From Epiperipatus broadwayi (Eukaryota; Onychophora; Udeonychophora; Euonychophora; Peripatidae): a stretch of 64,000 bases of DNA. Of this stretch, positions 35,118-46,770 are shown piece by piece (the first letter of the stretch is position 1; the number at the start of each line of letters is the position of its first letter). The translations under genes and the position numbers were made by a program. Location: NCBI GenBank assembly GCA_028023455.1, contig JAQFVV010000072.1, positions 520,501 through 584,500 on the forward strand, given 5' to 3'. The notes beneath the pieces were generated by a model. It did no database searches. It saw only the letters and a list, made by a program, of their open reading frames with translations, and was not told the origin of the DNA.

Positions 35118-37811
35118 CTCTATTATAAAGGCACAAATATTGGAAATACAAGTGGAGTAGGATTCATTATAAATAAAAAGTGGAAGAACAATATTGTGGA
35201 GATTGATGGTGTATCAGACAGAGTGGCAAGATTAGTTATACAACTTAATAGCAGATATCAAATGCAGATAATTCAGGTTTATGCCCCAACAAGTTCTCAC
35301 AGTGATGAAGTAGTAGAAGATTTTTATATGGATGTACAAAAGGCTTTTGATCAGAGTAAACAACATTTTAAAATTGTTATGGGAGATTTTAATGCTAGAA
35401 TTGGTAAACAAATGAAAGATGAAAGTGTTGTAGGTAATTTTGGTTATGGTAATAGAAATGAGAGAGGACATAGACTTGTGGAGTTTGCAGAGAAGGAAAA
35501 ACTTTATATTATGAATTCTTTTTTTGAGAAAAATGTTAGAAGGAAATGGACATGGAAGCATCCAAATGAAGGTACAGCAGAATTGGATTATATTTTGACT
35601 AACAGGAAATACATATTTCAAGATTGTAATGTTCTTAATAAATTTAACACAGGAAGTGATCATCGATTAGTAAGGGGTAAGATACATGTTAATGTAAAAC
35701 TAGAGAGACAAAAATTATTAAGAAAAACTATATTTACAGTTGATATTCCTAATCTTCAGAAACATTCTAAAGAATTTAAATTAGAACTTACAAATCGGTT
35801 TCAAGTATTAGTAGATTTTGAACATGATTCAGATTTGAATGAAATTAATATGAAAATAACTGATACACTTTTAAAAACTGCAACAAAGATAGCTGGTAGA
35901 AAAAAGCAGCAATTGACTAATAAAATTTCTACTGAGACTAGAGAACTTATGAAGAAAAGAAGGAATATGAAGATATGCAAGAATGATGCATTAAAAAGAA
36001 TTGAATATCTCGAATTTTGTAAAATGGTGCGGAAAAGAGTTGAAAATGATATAAGAAAGTATAACTGTGAACTAGCAAGAAAAGCTGTAGAAGAAAATAA
36101 AAGTCTTAAGAATGTAAAACAACATTTTGGTATTGGTAGGAAATTTATATCTGCAATAAGGAAAAAAGATGGAATTATTACTAAAAAGAGGGATGACATT
36201 ATGAAATTGGTAGAAGATTTTTATCAAGAATTATATAGTAATAAAGAACAAGTACCTCCTATATCTATTACATCTTCCGAATTGCCCAGAATTTTAAATG
36301 AAGAAGTGAGAAATGCAATTAAATGTATGAAAAAAGGAAAGGCTCCAGGTAATGATGGAATTATAATTGATATATTAAAAGAAGCAGGTGAAGAAACAGA
36401 AAAAATATTAGCAAAGTTATATACCAAATGTCTAAATGATAAAGATGTACCGGATGATTGGAAGAATGCAGTAATAATATTAATATTTAAAAAAGGTGAT
36501 AAAGAAGATATTAGAAATTACAGACCTATCAGCCTTTTATCAGTTTTATATAAAATTTTTACCAAGATAATTACAACTCGTCTACAGAGAACCTTGGATT
36601 TTCACCAACCAAGAGAACAAGCTGGATTTAAAAGTGGTTTTAGTACAGTAGATCATATTCAAGTATTGAGAGAAGTTATAGAAAGGACAAATGAATATGA
36701 GTTGTCATTATGTTTTGGATTTGTAGATTATGAAAAGGCATTTGATTCTATAAACATTTCTTCAGTGATTAAAGCATTGGATCATCAAGGTATAGATCCA
36801 GGATATTGTCATATTTTAAAGAATATTTATAAAAATGCAACAGCAACAATTAGATTACATAATGATACTGGGAAAGTCAACATTGAGAAAGGTGTAAGAC
36901 AAGGTGACTCCATATCTCCAAAACTTTTTACAGCAGTGCTGCAAGAAGTATTTTGTGGATTAAAATGGGAAACTAAAGGAGTGAAAGTAAATGGAGATTA
37001 TTTAAGTCATTTAGATTTCGCAGATGATGTAGTTGTTTTTGCAAATAATGCTTCTGAGCTGCAGGAAATGTTGCAGGAGTTATCAGATGAAAGTAGGAAA
37101 GTAGGACTAAAGATAAATGTTAAAAAGACTAAAGTAATGTTTAATCGATTTGCTCCAAATATGAAAATAAAGATTGATTATGATGAATTAGAAGAAGTTA
37201 AGAGTTACAAATACCTTGGTCAGATTATTAATACAGATGGAAACATAATAGAGGAAATTAATCATAGAATTAAACTTGGTTGGAGTGCTTTTGGTAGAAA
37301 TAACTTGATATTAAAAGGAAATATGCCTATGTGTTTGAAAAGAAAGGTTTTTAACAAATGTGTTTTACCAGTTCTTACTTATGGATCTGAGACTTGGACA
37401 CTTAATAGAAGATCAATACAGAGACTTCAGACCACTCAAAGAATTATGGAGAGATGTATGTTGGGAGTAACAAGAAGAGATCGAAAACGCAATGTATGGG
37501 TAAGAGAACAAACAGGTGTTACTGACCTCATTGAAAAAATTAAAAGATTGAAGTGGAGTTGGGCTGGACATATTGCTAGAAGAGATGATAATAGATGGAC
37601 AATTGAAATTTTAAACTGGTTTCCAAGAGATTGTAAAAGACCCAGAAGGAGACCACATGTAAGATGGATGGATGAAATAAGAAAATGTGTAGGGGTGATG
37701 TGGAGAAGAGAAGCTAAAGATCGGAGAAGATGGATTAAACTTGGAGAGACCTTCATCCTGCAGTGGATTGATAATGGTTGATAATGATGATGATATGTGT
37801 GTGTGTGTGTG
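35118..37811 (+). mobile_element. RTE-clade non-LTR retrotransposon, 5'-truncated, open frame
   Basis: An uninterrupted frame runs 34980-37781 (933 codons), but similarity to the fuller copy at 61379 begins only at about 35118, at [13 protein letters not shown]. The codons before that are fortuitous. The protein has an endonuclease part with [21 protein letters not shown] (near residue 135) and SDHRLV (near 228). A reverse transcriptase follows with [36 protein letters not shown] and FADDVVVF (near 680). A C-terminal region contains [13 protein letters not shown] and PRRRPHVRW. The first 60 or so endonuclease residues, which hold the catalytic Asn and Glu, are missing. It ends in a GATGATGATATG tail plus a TG run, as RTE elements often do. 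Database names for such proteins include craniofacial development protein 2-like. The element is probably young, but dead on arrival. Confidence 0.93.
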
Positions 37812-37879
37812 AATATCCACAGAAATGTGTGTATACACTGGTATTTCATTAGTTAAAAAAATAAACATTAAACCATATT

Positions 37880-38195
37880 AAATTGAAATCACGTATTACT
37901 AATGTACCAAAATAATAGGGAGCCTCTTCCATTTTGAAAAAATTACTGATTAACCAATCAAAAAATTAATTATAATATATTAAATGAATAAATATTAATT
38001 AAAAATAAATATATAAATTAAATATAAAAAATAAAAATTAAAGTTAAAATTAAAAGTTAAAAATAAAAGTAAAAATAAAAGTGATTAACAAAACTGGGAA
38101 AATTAACTATTCTGAAAGAATATGTCAGGACATTGGGACAAGAGATAAACCCAGGACAAATCTGGGAAAACCAGGAAGTATAAACACCATAGCTA
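37880..38195. repeat. Dispersed repeat, copy 2
   Basis: Related to 32346-32565. The two flanks of the shared sequence are present, but here an AT-only insert of about 100 bp (37970-38085, runs of ATTAAA and AAATTAAA) separates them. It sits just behind the RTE tail. Confidence 0.5.
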
Positions 38196-38806
38196 TGATA
38201 GAAGTATCTGAGTAAAAAATTCTAAACCGCTTGAAAAGAATTTCATTCAGCCTAAATTCAAATCCAAAAATATCAAAATTTAGATTTTTTTTTTTCTAGA
38301 TAACAAAAAGGTTATTTTCAAAATAGTAAGAGAAATTCATAAGACATGAGAGAAAACAACTATAACCCTTCATCAAGACAATTCATTTAAATATCAGTTA
38401 CATTTCTAAGCAAATTTAATCTCATGTTAAACAATCATCAAAAGTATTGGCAAAGGTGAATAAATTTTGGATAAAGATATTTAATGATTTCATATAGACT
38501 TTTTAATGATATAATTGAAGACCCTGAAAATCAATACATGAAATATCTTATATCTGAACTACATTTAATTATATATCTGTATAACAGGTTTCTATATCTA
38601 TTTGACAATGCCTGCCTTTACTGTATTCTTTTTAACATTTTTCCTTTCCATTAAATATATCTAAAAAACCTATTGTGAAGTTACACAAAAAACTAATAAA
38701 AATAATTCAAAAGGAGTATTTTATTTTGAAAAACACAAATTCAATGATTTATGAATGTTTTCTTTATATTCAATTGTCCTTGAGAAATTCTATTTTTGAA
38801 AGAATG
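38196..38806. other. Anonymous intron sequence
   Basis: Nothing was recognised between the dispersed repeat and the LTR element. Confidence 0.5.
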
Positions 38807-39568
38807 TGTTATATTTTGTAAAAATTGCATATAGGTTTGTGCACTCCAGAAAAACTAGAATTTATTCGAGTGATTGTTTTTAGATCGCGTACTGATAACT
38901 GAGGAATTTAATTAAAGCATTAACGTAATGGTAATTGACAAGTCCAAGAAATATTTGCTGATTGCAAATATTTCTAGATAAGAGATCTTACCTTATTGGA
39001 GAATGTAATTAATTGTTGCAGTTATCAGAAAACTATAAAAAGAGTATGTAACAAGTATGTCAGGCCATTATTCGAGTGCATCTCCAGTTGACTTTCCTGT
39101 TCAATTCCGGTAGGAGAGATCTAGTGTCAGTGCTTCGGTTAAAGTCCAGCACTCAGTGGAAATGTAGTTCACAGGCATAGCTGAATAGGCCCACAGAGAT
39201 TAGGAGACTAGCCTGAGAAAACCGTCTAAATAACAGCTAAATGAAGAGTTGAGTTTCCAGCGGTTTTCAAGTGGAGTTACTGGTGGACTGTTGCAGAGAC
39301 GGAAGCTGTAAGGAGCTTATAGTCAGTCGCAAGGCTACACTATAATGTGTTGATGTGCAGCTAAACTGGACCGGGGCCAAGGTGTGCATAAACCTAGCCC
39401 AGAGTGAACCACTTTGTAGCAGCCAGCCTGAATGTACATCGAGGGAATTGAACATTAGCGAACTAGAGATATGATGTTACAAACTATTCGCTATTCTAAT
39501 TACTTAAAATATTGTCTTATTGTATATATTCATTTGCTGGCTACCCAGTCATACCTGCGGACACAGCA
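38807..39568 (+). repeat. Left LTR of the short LTR element
   Basis: The 5' copy of the direct repeat. It shares blocks such as TTTTTAGATCGCGTACTGAT and CTTTCCTGTTCAATTC with the right copy, and has a TATAAAAAGAG promoter-like motif near 39035. Confidence 0.9.
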
Positions 39569-39943
39569 AATTATTGGTGCAATCGCATTTTGAACCTGTG
39601 AATAGCAAATAGGTTTTGAATTACGACAAGTTTAGCCGTAGTCTGGAGAAACCGGGTGAAAATGGAAATCTCAGTAAGTAAAACATTAATGGAAGTGAAT
39701 GGCTAAAGTATTCACTGCAAGTCTATGTGATATAATGGTGCAAGTTTGGAAATAAAACACTTGCACAGTCATCATCGGAAGCCGAGTTCCACTACACTTG
39801 CGTAGTCATCATTAAACCTGTAACTGGGGAAGAAGTCGGCAGCAATTTTGAATCGAACACTCCTGATCGAAATAAGTTCCTCCCAGTAGTAATAAAAAAA
39901 CACCAAGAAATTGCAACAAGGGTTTTTCTGGAGTGGGGGAAGG
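39569..39943 (+). other. Internal region with primer site and polypurine tract
   Basis: Holds TGGTGCAATCGC at about 39575 and the purine run at 39930-39943. In between is non-coding sequence with a nearly duplicated ACACTTGCRYAGTCATCAT. There is no gag or pol trace. Confidence 0.75.
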
Positions 39944-40697
39944 TGTTGTATTTTATAAATATGGCATACAGGTTTGTGCATTCGAGAAAAACTAGAATTT
40001 ATTTGAGAGATTGTTTTTAGATCGCGTACTGATAATTAAAGCATTAACGTAATGGCGATCAACAATTCCAAAAAATATTTGCTGATTGCAAATATTTCTA
40101 GCTAAGAGACCTTACCTTAATGAAGAATATAATTAATTGTTGCAGTTATCAGAAAGCTATAAAAAGAGTATGTAACAAGTACGTCAGGCCATTATTTGAG
40201 TACATCTCCAGTCGACTTTCCTGTTCAATTCTGGTAAGAGAGATCTAGTGTCAGTGCTTCGATTAGTATCCAGCGCTCAGTGGAAATGTAGTTCACAGCC
40301 ATAGCTGAATAGGCCCACAGAGATTGGAAGACTGTATCCTGAGAAAACTGTCTGGATAGCAGCTAAATGAAGAGTTGAGTTTCCAGCGGTTTTCAAGTGG
40401 AGTTATTGGTGGACTGTTGCAAAGACGGAAGCTGTAAGGAGCTTATAGTCAGTCACAGGGCTACACTACGATGTGTTCGTGTACAGCTAAACAGGACCGG
40501 GGCCAAGATGTGCGTAAACCTAGCCCATTGTGAATTCCTTTGTAGCAGCCAGCCAGAATGTACATTGAGGGGATTGAACATTAGTGAACTGCAGAGATAG
40601 TGTTGTTGCAAACTATTTGCTATTCTGATTACTTAAAATATTGTCTTATTGTATATATCCATTTGCTGGCCGCCCAGTCATACTTGCGGATACAGCA
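39944..40697 (+). repeat. Right LTR of the short LTR element
   Basis: The 3' copy of the direct repeat. A cysteine-containing frame of 67 codons (40397-40600) lies wholly within it and is interrupted in the left LTR, so it is not treated as a gene. Confidence 0.9.
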
Positions 40698-42789
40698 ATA
40701 TGGGTAAGTTTTCTAAAAGTAAAATACATAGAAAACACATTTCTAATGTTTTGTATGCAGTTTCTTCCACCTAGTCAAAAAATTTTGAACTTAAAAGACA
40801 AAAAAATGATAGCCAACTATCCCAATCAATCACACTGAAACACCCAGCTTCTATATGTTTGATTTACAGCATTCGACCAAATGCATTCAATTGCATCAAA
40901 CACCAGTCAATATTCAAGAATTTTGTTGTTTATTAAAGTATGATGTATAATAGAAACCAGATTAGAATATGCATGACTAAGATTCTCATAGCAATAAAAT
41001 TAATCCAATGCTAAAACCAAACACCAATCCGGTAAATAATGTACTAGCACCAGCCATGATCATTTCTAACAGCCAAAAAGGAAAAGCAAGAGGTCAATTT
41101 TTTTTCTTATAATAAAATGTTGAAATGGTCAATAAAGTAGTTACTGAGATGTCTTTACATGGTAGGAGTTATAAAATATGGAAAGCTTTCCTAAGAAATT
41201 TTAATATGAATTTCACCACTTCTATTAAGATAGCAAAACTCACTTTTGTAATTTGCCATTTGCAGAAGCCATATAACAGTTTTAAGCTAACAGAACATAT
41301 GTTTGTAAATGATACTACATTAACTAATCATACCAAAGCTCATTGGCATATAAAATTAAATATAGTTTATTTCCTGATGTTGCAAATGATGTTACAACTA
41401 TAAGAGAAAAAGAATATCACAGTGAGAAATTGAACTTGTTAAGATTTCAGGGTATTTTAATACTTTGTTTTAGAAAATGATAACGAAACAGCTACTCTTC
41501 AATGTATAAAACACTCTCCGACCGATGAATCTGTGAATAGAATAATATTATGAATAAGGTTTGAGAAAGAAGTCTCCCACCCTTCTTAATATTCCAATTA
41601 ACACTTACTGTAGTGAATATCAGAAAATTGAATAAGAAAAAAAATATTCAAAAAATATAAGCTATTTAAATTAGCAATTCTACTAAAATTCTTATTGTAA
41701 TTTGTTGCCAAAAACATTTCTAACAATGGCTAAGGAAAACATTTATTCCATATCTTTATTTATTAACAGTAGCTAAGCATGAATTCAGCTAAAGAAGTCA
41801 GATTCATTAGAGTTTATAATAACTTTATTCTGAAATATAACAGACCTGCAGAATGGCACCTGTCTTAACTACTTGAATACTACCTACTTTTTGTTATATA
41901 CTCTTTTGATAAAGATATTCATAAAATTAAAAAAGGACAACTGATGCGATTATTGTACTTAGTGAATTTTTACAGCTACTACATCTCTTTGGTGCTAGCT
42001 TCTTCTTTAACTCTTATATTCTTTAACTGATTTAATCTTTTCTAAAGTAGAAGCAGTTTCATGCTAAAAATCTTTAGGCTTGTAACATCTTTATTAAGTA
42101 TAAAAATCGGAAGAGCCATACCTCAGCCTAAGTTTCTAAAAAAAAAAATAAGCATTTAATTAGGTGTATTTTTTACATAAATATCTCAATGCTAAATGAG
42201 TGTAACATTATGAAAGACTACAATTATTCAACAATTTTTTTTTTTTACTTATTCATACAAAAATTTATATTCAAAAAATATTGCTGACAGAAACACATTG
42301 AATCAAAAACTTAAAGAGCTATGACCTGTTACCCAAAAGTTTAAATATGTATTTGCCACATTAACAAACTATATGTCGTATTATATACTCATTAAAACAA
42401 ATTACATCCAATATTATGACTATGTTCTGCAACTGATTTTATTTGTTTCTAATTAGAACATTACTATCTTCCTTCTGCCTCAGTACATTGCTTGAAATAA
42501 ATTAAAACTATTAAAAAAATAGAAAATGATTAATCATCATATAAGCAGTTTAAGAAATGGAGCTAAAAATGGGGGGGGAGGGAAAAACTCTTTGAGAACC
42601 TAGCTCATTAGAAGTCTCACTCTGAACTAAGCTTCAAACCAAACATAATCTATGAATAATCTCAACATGGCATTTATATTCAATCTATTAAATACCTAAT
42701 TACCAACTTAAAAAAAAAACATCATGGGATTCACAATTACATAAAATATAACTCATAAAAAATTTATCACCAACTGTAAAAAAAATAGA
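40698..42789. other. Anonymous intron sequence
   Basis: AT-rich DNA. A 92-codon frame at 41125-41403 has a faint look of transposase text, but no motif I can name. No RNA gene or repeat pair was recognised. Confidence 0.4.
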
Positions 42790-44760
42790 CAGCACCATTT
42801 TTAACCATTATATATCTAATGATGGATGAAGGTCTTTCAGATTTCAAACAAGTTTATTCTGACTACAACTTATGTAAATAATTTCAGAAAACTCATATCC
42901 ATTTTTAATGTGAGCCCCTAAGTCTCCTACAATTTCATGATCTTCATTTTAAAATTTCAATTGTCCATTTATTGCCATTCCTTTTAACATGACTTGAAAA
43001 AGTCCATTTCAATTTTTCTATTTTTGTCAAGTGTGTGATTTTCTCACTCATATATTTTGCTTTTGATTCATCCTTCTAACTCCCAACATTCATCTCTGCA
43101 TATATAAAACATATAAATTGCTTTTCTACTAAGAATCTACGTCACAGGTCTATTTAAGTAATCACTCTTGAGAAATATTTACTTTAAAAACGCCTTCCTT
43201 TTCAAGCATATATTTCCTTCTATTATTAATTTATTAATATCAAAAACACTCTATCGAAGTTTAATTATATTACTAATTTTGCCCAATATGGTTTCCATTT
43301 ATATTAATAATCTGCCCAAGGCTGTTAATTTCTTCTCATTTATTATTATCAATCTTTATTTTCTTTTCTTTTTTAAAAAAAAAAGACACTGGATGAGACT
43401 AAAGTCTTAAAACATTTATCTTTACATCTACTTTCATGATTTCATCCAATAAGTTTTTTTTCAACATTTCCTGAAACTTTGAAAGATTATTTGAAAAAAT
43501 CTAGATGGTTTTAATAATCTCCATTCATTTTCATTCCCTTAGTTTATCATGTTAATATCTAAAATACTTTCCATTTAACTACTGTAAAAAGTTTTGGAGA
43601 AACGAAATTACCTTATCAAATTATCAATATTAATCTTCTTAAGTACCATCATGCAGTTTGATCACTGCTCATGTATGTTGATAAAAATTCTTCAGAATTT
43701 GATAATATCCTGACTTTATGTTTTGATGTTCCAAACCTTTAATCATGATAGAAATGATTAGGAGTCAAATTCTTTTATAATCTATAAATCCGATACAAAA
43801 TGTTAAATTGTATTCTTGGCTTTTCAATGAAGTTTTTTATTTGACGTCATCTACTAACCTAGAAATACTTCTTTTGGTTGGATTGAATTTTAATATCTCT
43901 AATGACAATTCGAAATGATTTTGGAACATTTTATATAGATCAAATAGAAGAGGCTTGGAATTTGTATTAATTTCTTTTTCACCTTTCTTAAATATTAATG
44001 TTACTATTACATTCCTTCAATGATCTAGTATATTTTTAACATTTAGGCATTTTGAATCTTTTCCCAATTACTTTTTTGTAAATATCTACGATTGAATGTT
44101 TCCTAAAAGTTTTCACAGATTTAAGTGTACATCTCACCTGTACATTTGAAATACCTGATATTTTAAAAATTAGTATTATAAATATAGAAGTTATTGTTTC
44201 TAATTCTTTACAATTATTTGATTCTTTTCACAATTCTTCACATACTTCATGAAGTCATCCCTTTTTTAAATAATAGTGCCATCTTTTTTTCTTATTATTA
44301 AAATAACTTTTTTTCCCCAGTATCAAAATGTTATATTTTTGAAATGTTCATTCTTTTCTGTAGCTTTTCCTATCACTTTAATTATACGATCTTATGTCAT
44401 CACTAACTATTTTTTGCACAATTTTATAAAATGCCAAGTATTCAATTTTCTAATGGTTAAATGTTATATTCAAATTTATTTATTTTTATACAATGAAAAT
44501 TTTAAATAAATTGCTGTTTCTTTATTCATACTATTTGTATGGCTATTCTTAGCAGAATATCTTATTGATGTAACCAAATCTAAGCCATCTTCAAAACCTA
44601 TTTATTGTTTAAAAGGATTTGGAAGTTCTACTTTAAATCCATTGAAATGTTTTTGAAAGTTAAAGAATATTAAATGCAAATATTACTTATCTTTAGTTTG
44701 AGTTAACATTCGCCTATTAAATAAACCGAAATCTCTTATAAAACTTTTCATCTTAATATT
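42790..44760 (-). pseudogene. Decayed RTE retrotransposon on the minus strand
   Basis: The reverse complement follows the young RTE copies in order. A stretch related to FKLELTN appears near 44650. Then come the linker near 44280, AAAGCATTGGATCATCAAGG-like text near 43730, CAGATTATTAATATAAATGG near 43310, AATTAAACTTNG near 43255, GGAAATATATGCTTGAAAAG near 43195, and the terminal GAAAGACCTTCATCC near 42835. It is full of stops and frame changes. It is on the coding strand of ACADVL and within intron 1. Plus-strand frames at 43168-43410 and 44276-44509 are shadows. Confidence 0.8.
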
Positions 44761-45379
44761 CAAAGTTTAACATATCAGAATGTCAAAGCCAAGCATGAAT
44801 TTGAATACTCTTCTCTTGCAGAACAATAATAAAATATAGTATGTTTCTCAATAGCACATATAATAATATAATAAACAATGTTTAACTGGAATGGATATTT
44901 TATTCAATAATGTGAAATAATACTAATGCTGATGATGATCTCAGAATTCTAAATAACTTTGGAGGATTTCTTCTATAATCACTGGTTGCCAGTGAATGAC
45001 TGATATCCTGGGAGACTTTAGGAGGCATAAACTTTTCTTATAAGAGAATGTTTCCTAACATATAACTTAAAACAGAAACAATTATATAAAGAAGGTATTT
45101 AATTTGCTAAAACAATTACAAAAGTAAATATTCTAAAATCCAGAATAATTATAGCCATTTATCCAAGACATCATTCAAAAATAATAGAAAGAAAGGGTAC
45201 ATTTTATATCCTACTATCCCATAGACAACTCAAACTAAATTATCAAGTACTGTACAAGGATTGCATATTCATGCTACAATGGAATGGTGAAGATGTAAGA
45301 TTTTTGGAATTCAATAAAATGAATTCTATTAGTTTTTAAAAATAACACAAGGATTCTCCTTTTATATATATATGTCAAA
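44761..45379. other. Anonymous intron sequence
   Basis: Nothing was recognised; the 5' remains of the minus-strand RTE may extend here but are too decayed to read. Confidence 0.4.
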
Positions 45380-45438
45380 TGCGTTGACCGGGGAGCGAAC
45401 GTGGGTCAGCTGCTTAGAAGGCAGCTATGCTGACCACA
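45380..45438 (-). pseudogene. tRNA-Gly(TCC)-derived fragment
   Basis: On the minus strand, GGTCAGCATAGCTGCC, the anticodon arm, GTTCGCTCC and GGTCAACGCA follow tRNA-Gly(TCC) from the D arm to the 3' end. The anticodon loop reads CTTCTAA where tRNA-Gly(TCC) has CTTCCAA, giving TCT. The 5' acceptor strand is absent and the T stem is mispaired, so it cannot be a working tRNA. It may be a pseudogene or the head of a SINE. Confidence 0.75.
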
Positions 45439-46018
45439 AGGTTTTGTAACCAGATTTAACAAATTATCAGAAAACACGTGTGTACAAAAGATTTGTTTGA
45501 TCAGGAAGGTTAAGGAAGTGTCAAGATCATTTATGATTCGCAAATACTTCATATAAAATCTTATCGCAAAAGTAATTATAAAACTACTGATTACAATAGG
45601 AATGAACAATAAGAGCTAAAATATACTATAATATATGAAACGATTGTTTCTTTCTAAACTTTTTAATAAGATATTTGTGTCATACAAAAACCAATTAAAC
45701 ATTTTACTGTTGTATATAAAATACATCTAAATTTAACTACTATCTTGTAGTAAAATATATTTCATATTCAAAATAAAATATGCAAGAGCAAATTATCACT
45801 TATGATGATTAATATTTTCTCTTCGTCGTGGTTCGTAATTGTAAAGTTACCTTCACAGAACTTAACACCTGTATATATTTTGGATTATATGAATCGGAAT
45901 TAAGAAATAAAACAGATGAATATGATTACTTAAATGTCTATGCGAGAAGGCTTTTTTTAAAAAAAATTCGTTTTTAAAAAAAATACTAATAATTATTAAA
46001 TTAATAATAGATACTTAC
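45439..46018. other. 5' end of ACADVL intron 1
   Basis: AT-rich intron DNA next to the exon 1 donor. No other feature was found. Confidence 0.5.
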
Positions 46019-46089
46019 CTTTTTGTAAATACTTTTTTAGGAAAATGAATGTATCTAATTCCTCGACGACAAAATTGTATTCCCAACAT
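46019..46089 (-). CDS. ACADVL: ACADVL exon 1 with start codon and mitochondrial presequence
   Basis: ATG at 46089-46087, preceded by an A-run, opens 23 codons, MLGIQFCRRGIRYIHFPKKV then FTK, plus AG of a split arginine. The exon ends at a consensus donor, AG|GTAAGT. The peptide is basic, hydrophobic and free of acidic residues, as expected of a mitochondrial targeting sequence. VLCAD acts at the inner mitochondrial membrane. The split AG joins the first base of exon 2 to give R-LLATAAKPE. The choice rests on phase, splice signal and presequence character, since presequences are not conserved. It is 26 kb from exon 2; a nearer alternative at about 22390 was rejected because its frame has a stop. 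Confidence 0.8.
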
Positions 46090-46589
46090 TTTTTTAAATA
46101 TTCTACTCTTCGTTAAAAAATGACAAATAAATTATTAATCAAAAATATAAATTAGTAAATAAGCAAAATAAATACGTTATAAAAGACTAAGGATTACAAA
46201 ACAGAGTATTTATAAAAACCAAATGAAAATAATTAGTTGTCATACATATATATGATTTAATAATAGACTTTGAACACTTTTTACCTTTCTCTCTGAATTT
46301 ACACAAATATATTTTTAATTTCCAAGTATTAATTTAGAGAACAAAGGTTAATTCGGAAATGAAGTTATTTTGCAAGCAAGTCAGCTGATCAAAATCATGG
46401 TGGAATCTAAGTTTACATAGTTTCCTTTTTTAAAAAAAAAAAAAAAAGAGGAAGTATCTAAAAATGAATATTTGCCTTTATAATTACTTGTGTGTGTGTG
46501 GAAAAATGAACAACTTATACTTTAAAGATACTAATTTTTCGCCTTTAAATTCATCCGAGAAAACGAATTTTAAAATACTTAAATCCCCC

Positions 46590-46770
46590 AAACATTTAGC
46601 ACGCGAATGTTCCGTCGCTCGCGAAGTCTAAAAAAAAAAAATTGTAAGAAATATTTTTGAATAAAAATAAGAATAATTTATTGCTTTAATAATATTATAT
46701 TAATAATAAGTAGTTTTTTAAAATTTTAAAATGCCTGTAATATTAGCATTTATACTTCCGGCGACTAATA
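46590..46770 (-). promoter_or_regulatory. Candidate ACADVL promoter region
   Basis: About 500-700 bp upstream of the start codon there is a small CpG-containing patch (GTTCCGTCGCTCGCGAAG near 46608) and ACTTCCGGC at about 46755, which on the minus strand is the ETS/GABP core GCCGGAAGT. GABP sites are common at nuclear genes for mitochondrial proteins. The transcription start is unknown, so this is a suggestion only. Confidence 0.3.

Larger units (their letters stand above)
38807..40697 (+). mobile_element. Short non-autonomous LTR retrotransposon (TRIM/LARD-like)
   Basis: Two direct repeats, 38807-39568 (762 bp) and 39944-40697 (754 bp), enclose 375 bp without a frame. Both start TGTT and end ACAGCA. 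Six bases after the left LTR comes a TGGTGCAATCGC primer-binding-like motif. The right LTR is preceded by a polypurine run, GGAGTGGGGGAAGG. The layout is that of an LTR retrotransposon that lost all coding sequence. Its LTR end and primer site closely match those of the gypsy element at 48348. No clean target duplication: GAATG against ATATG. Confidence 0.9.
19878..46018 (-). other. ACADVL: ACADVL intron 1 (about 26 kb)
   Basis: The intron runs from GTAAGT at 46018 back to the TATAG acceptor at 19878. It holds most of the transposons of the window: a split old RTE copy, a TIR element with telomere-like repeats, a TA-flanked MITE, a long open RTE copy, a short LTR element, a decayed minus-strand RTE and a tRNA-derived fragment. 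Its extent depends on exon 1 being correctly identified. Confidence 0.8.

Noticed and set aside
35232-37868. Several minus-strand frames of 67-143 codons
   Set aside because: They are antisense shadows of the RTE coding region; the same shadows recur at the 61.4 kb copy.
40397-40600. Cysteine-containing 67-codon frame, looking like a small secreted peptide
   Set aside because: It lies entirely within an LTR, lacks a signal peptide and is interrupted in the sister LTR.
41125-41403. 92-codon frame possibly from a hAT transposase
   Set aside because: The similarity is too faint; no diagnostic motif can be read and flanking frames do not continue it.
45380-45438. Functional tRNA-Arg(TCT) gene
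   Set aside because: There is no 5' acceptor strand and the T stem does not pair; the body is tRNA-Gly(TCC)-like.
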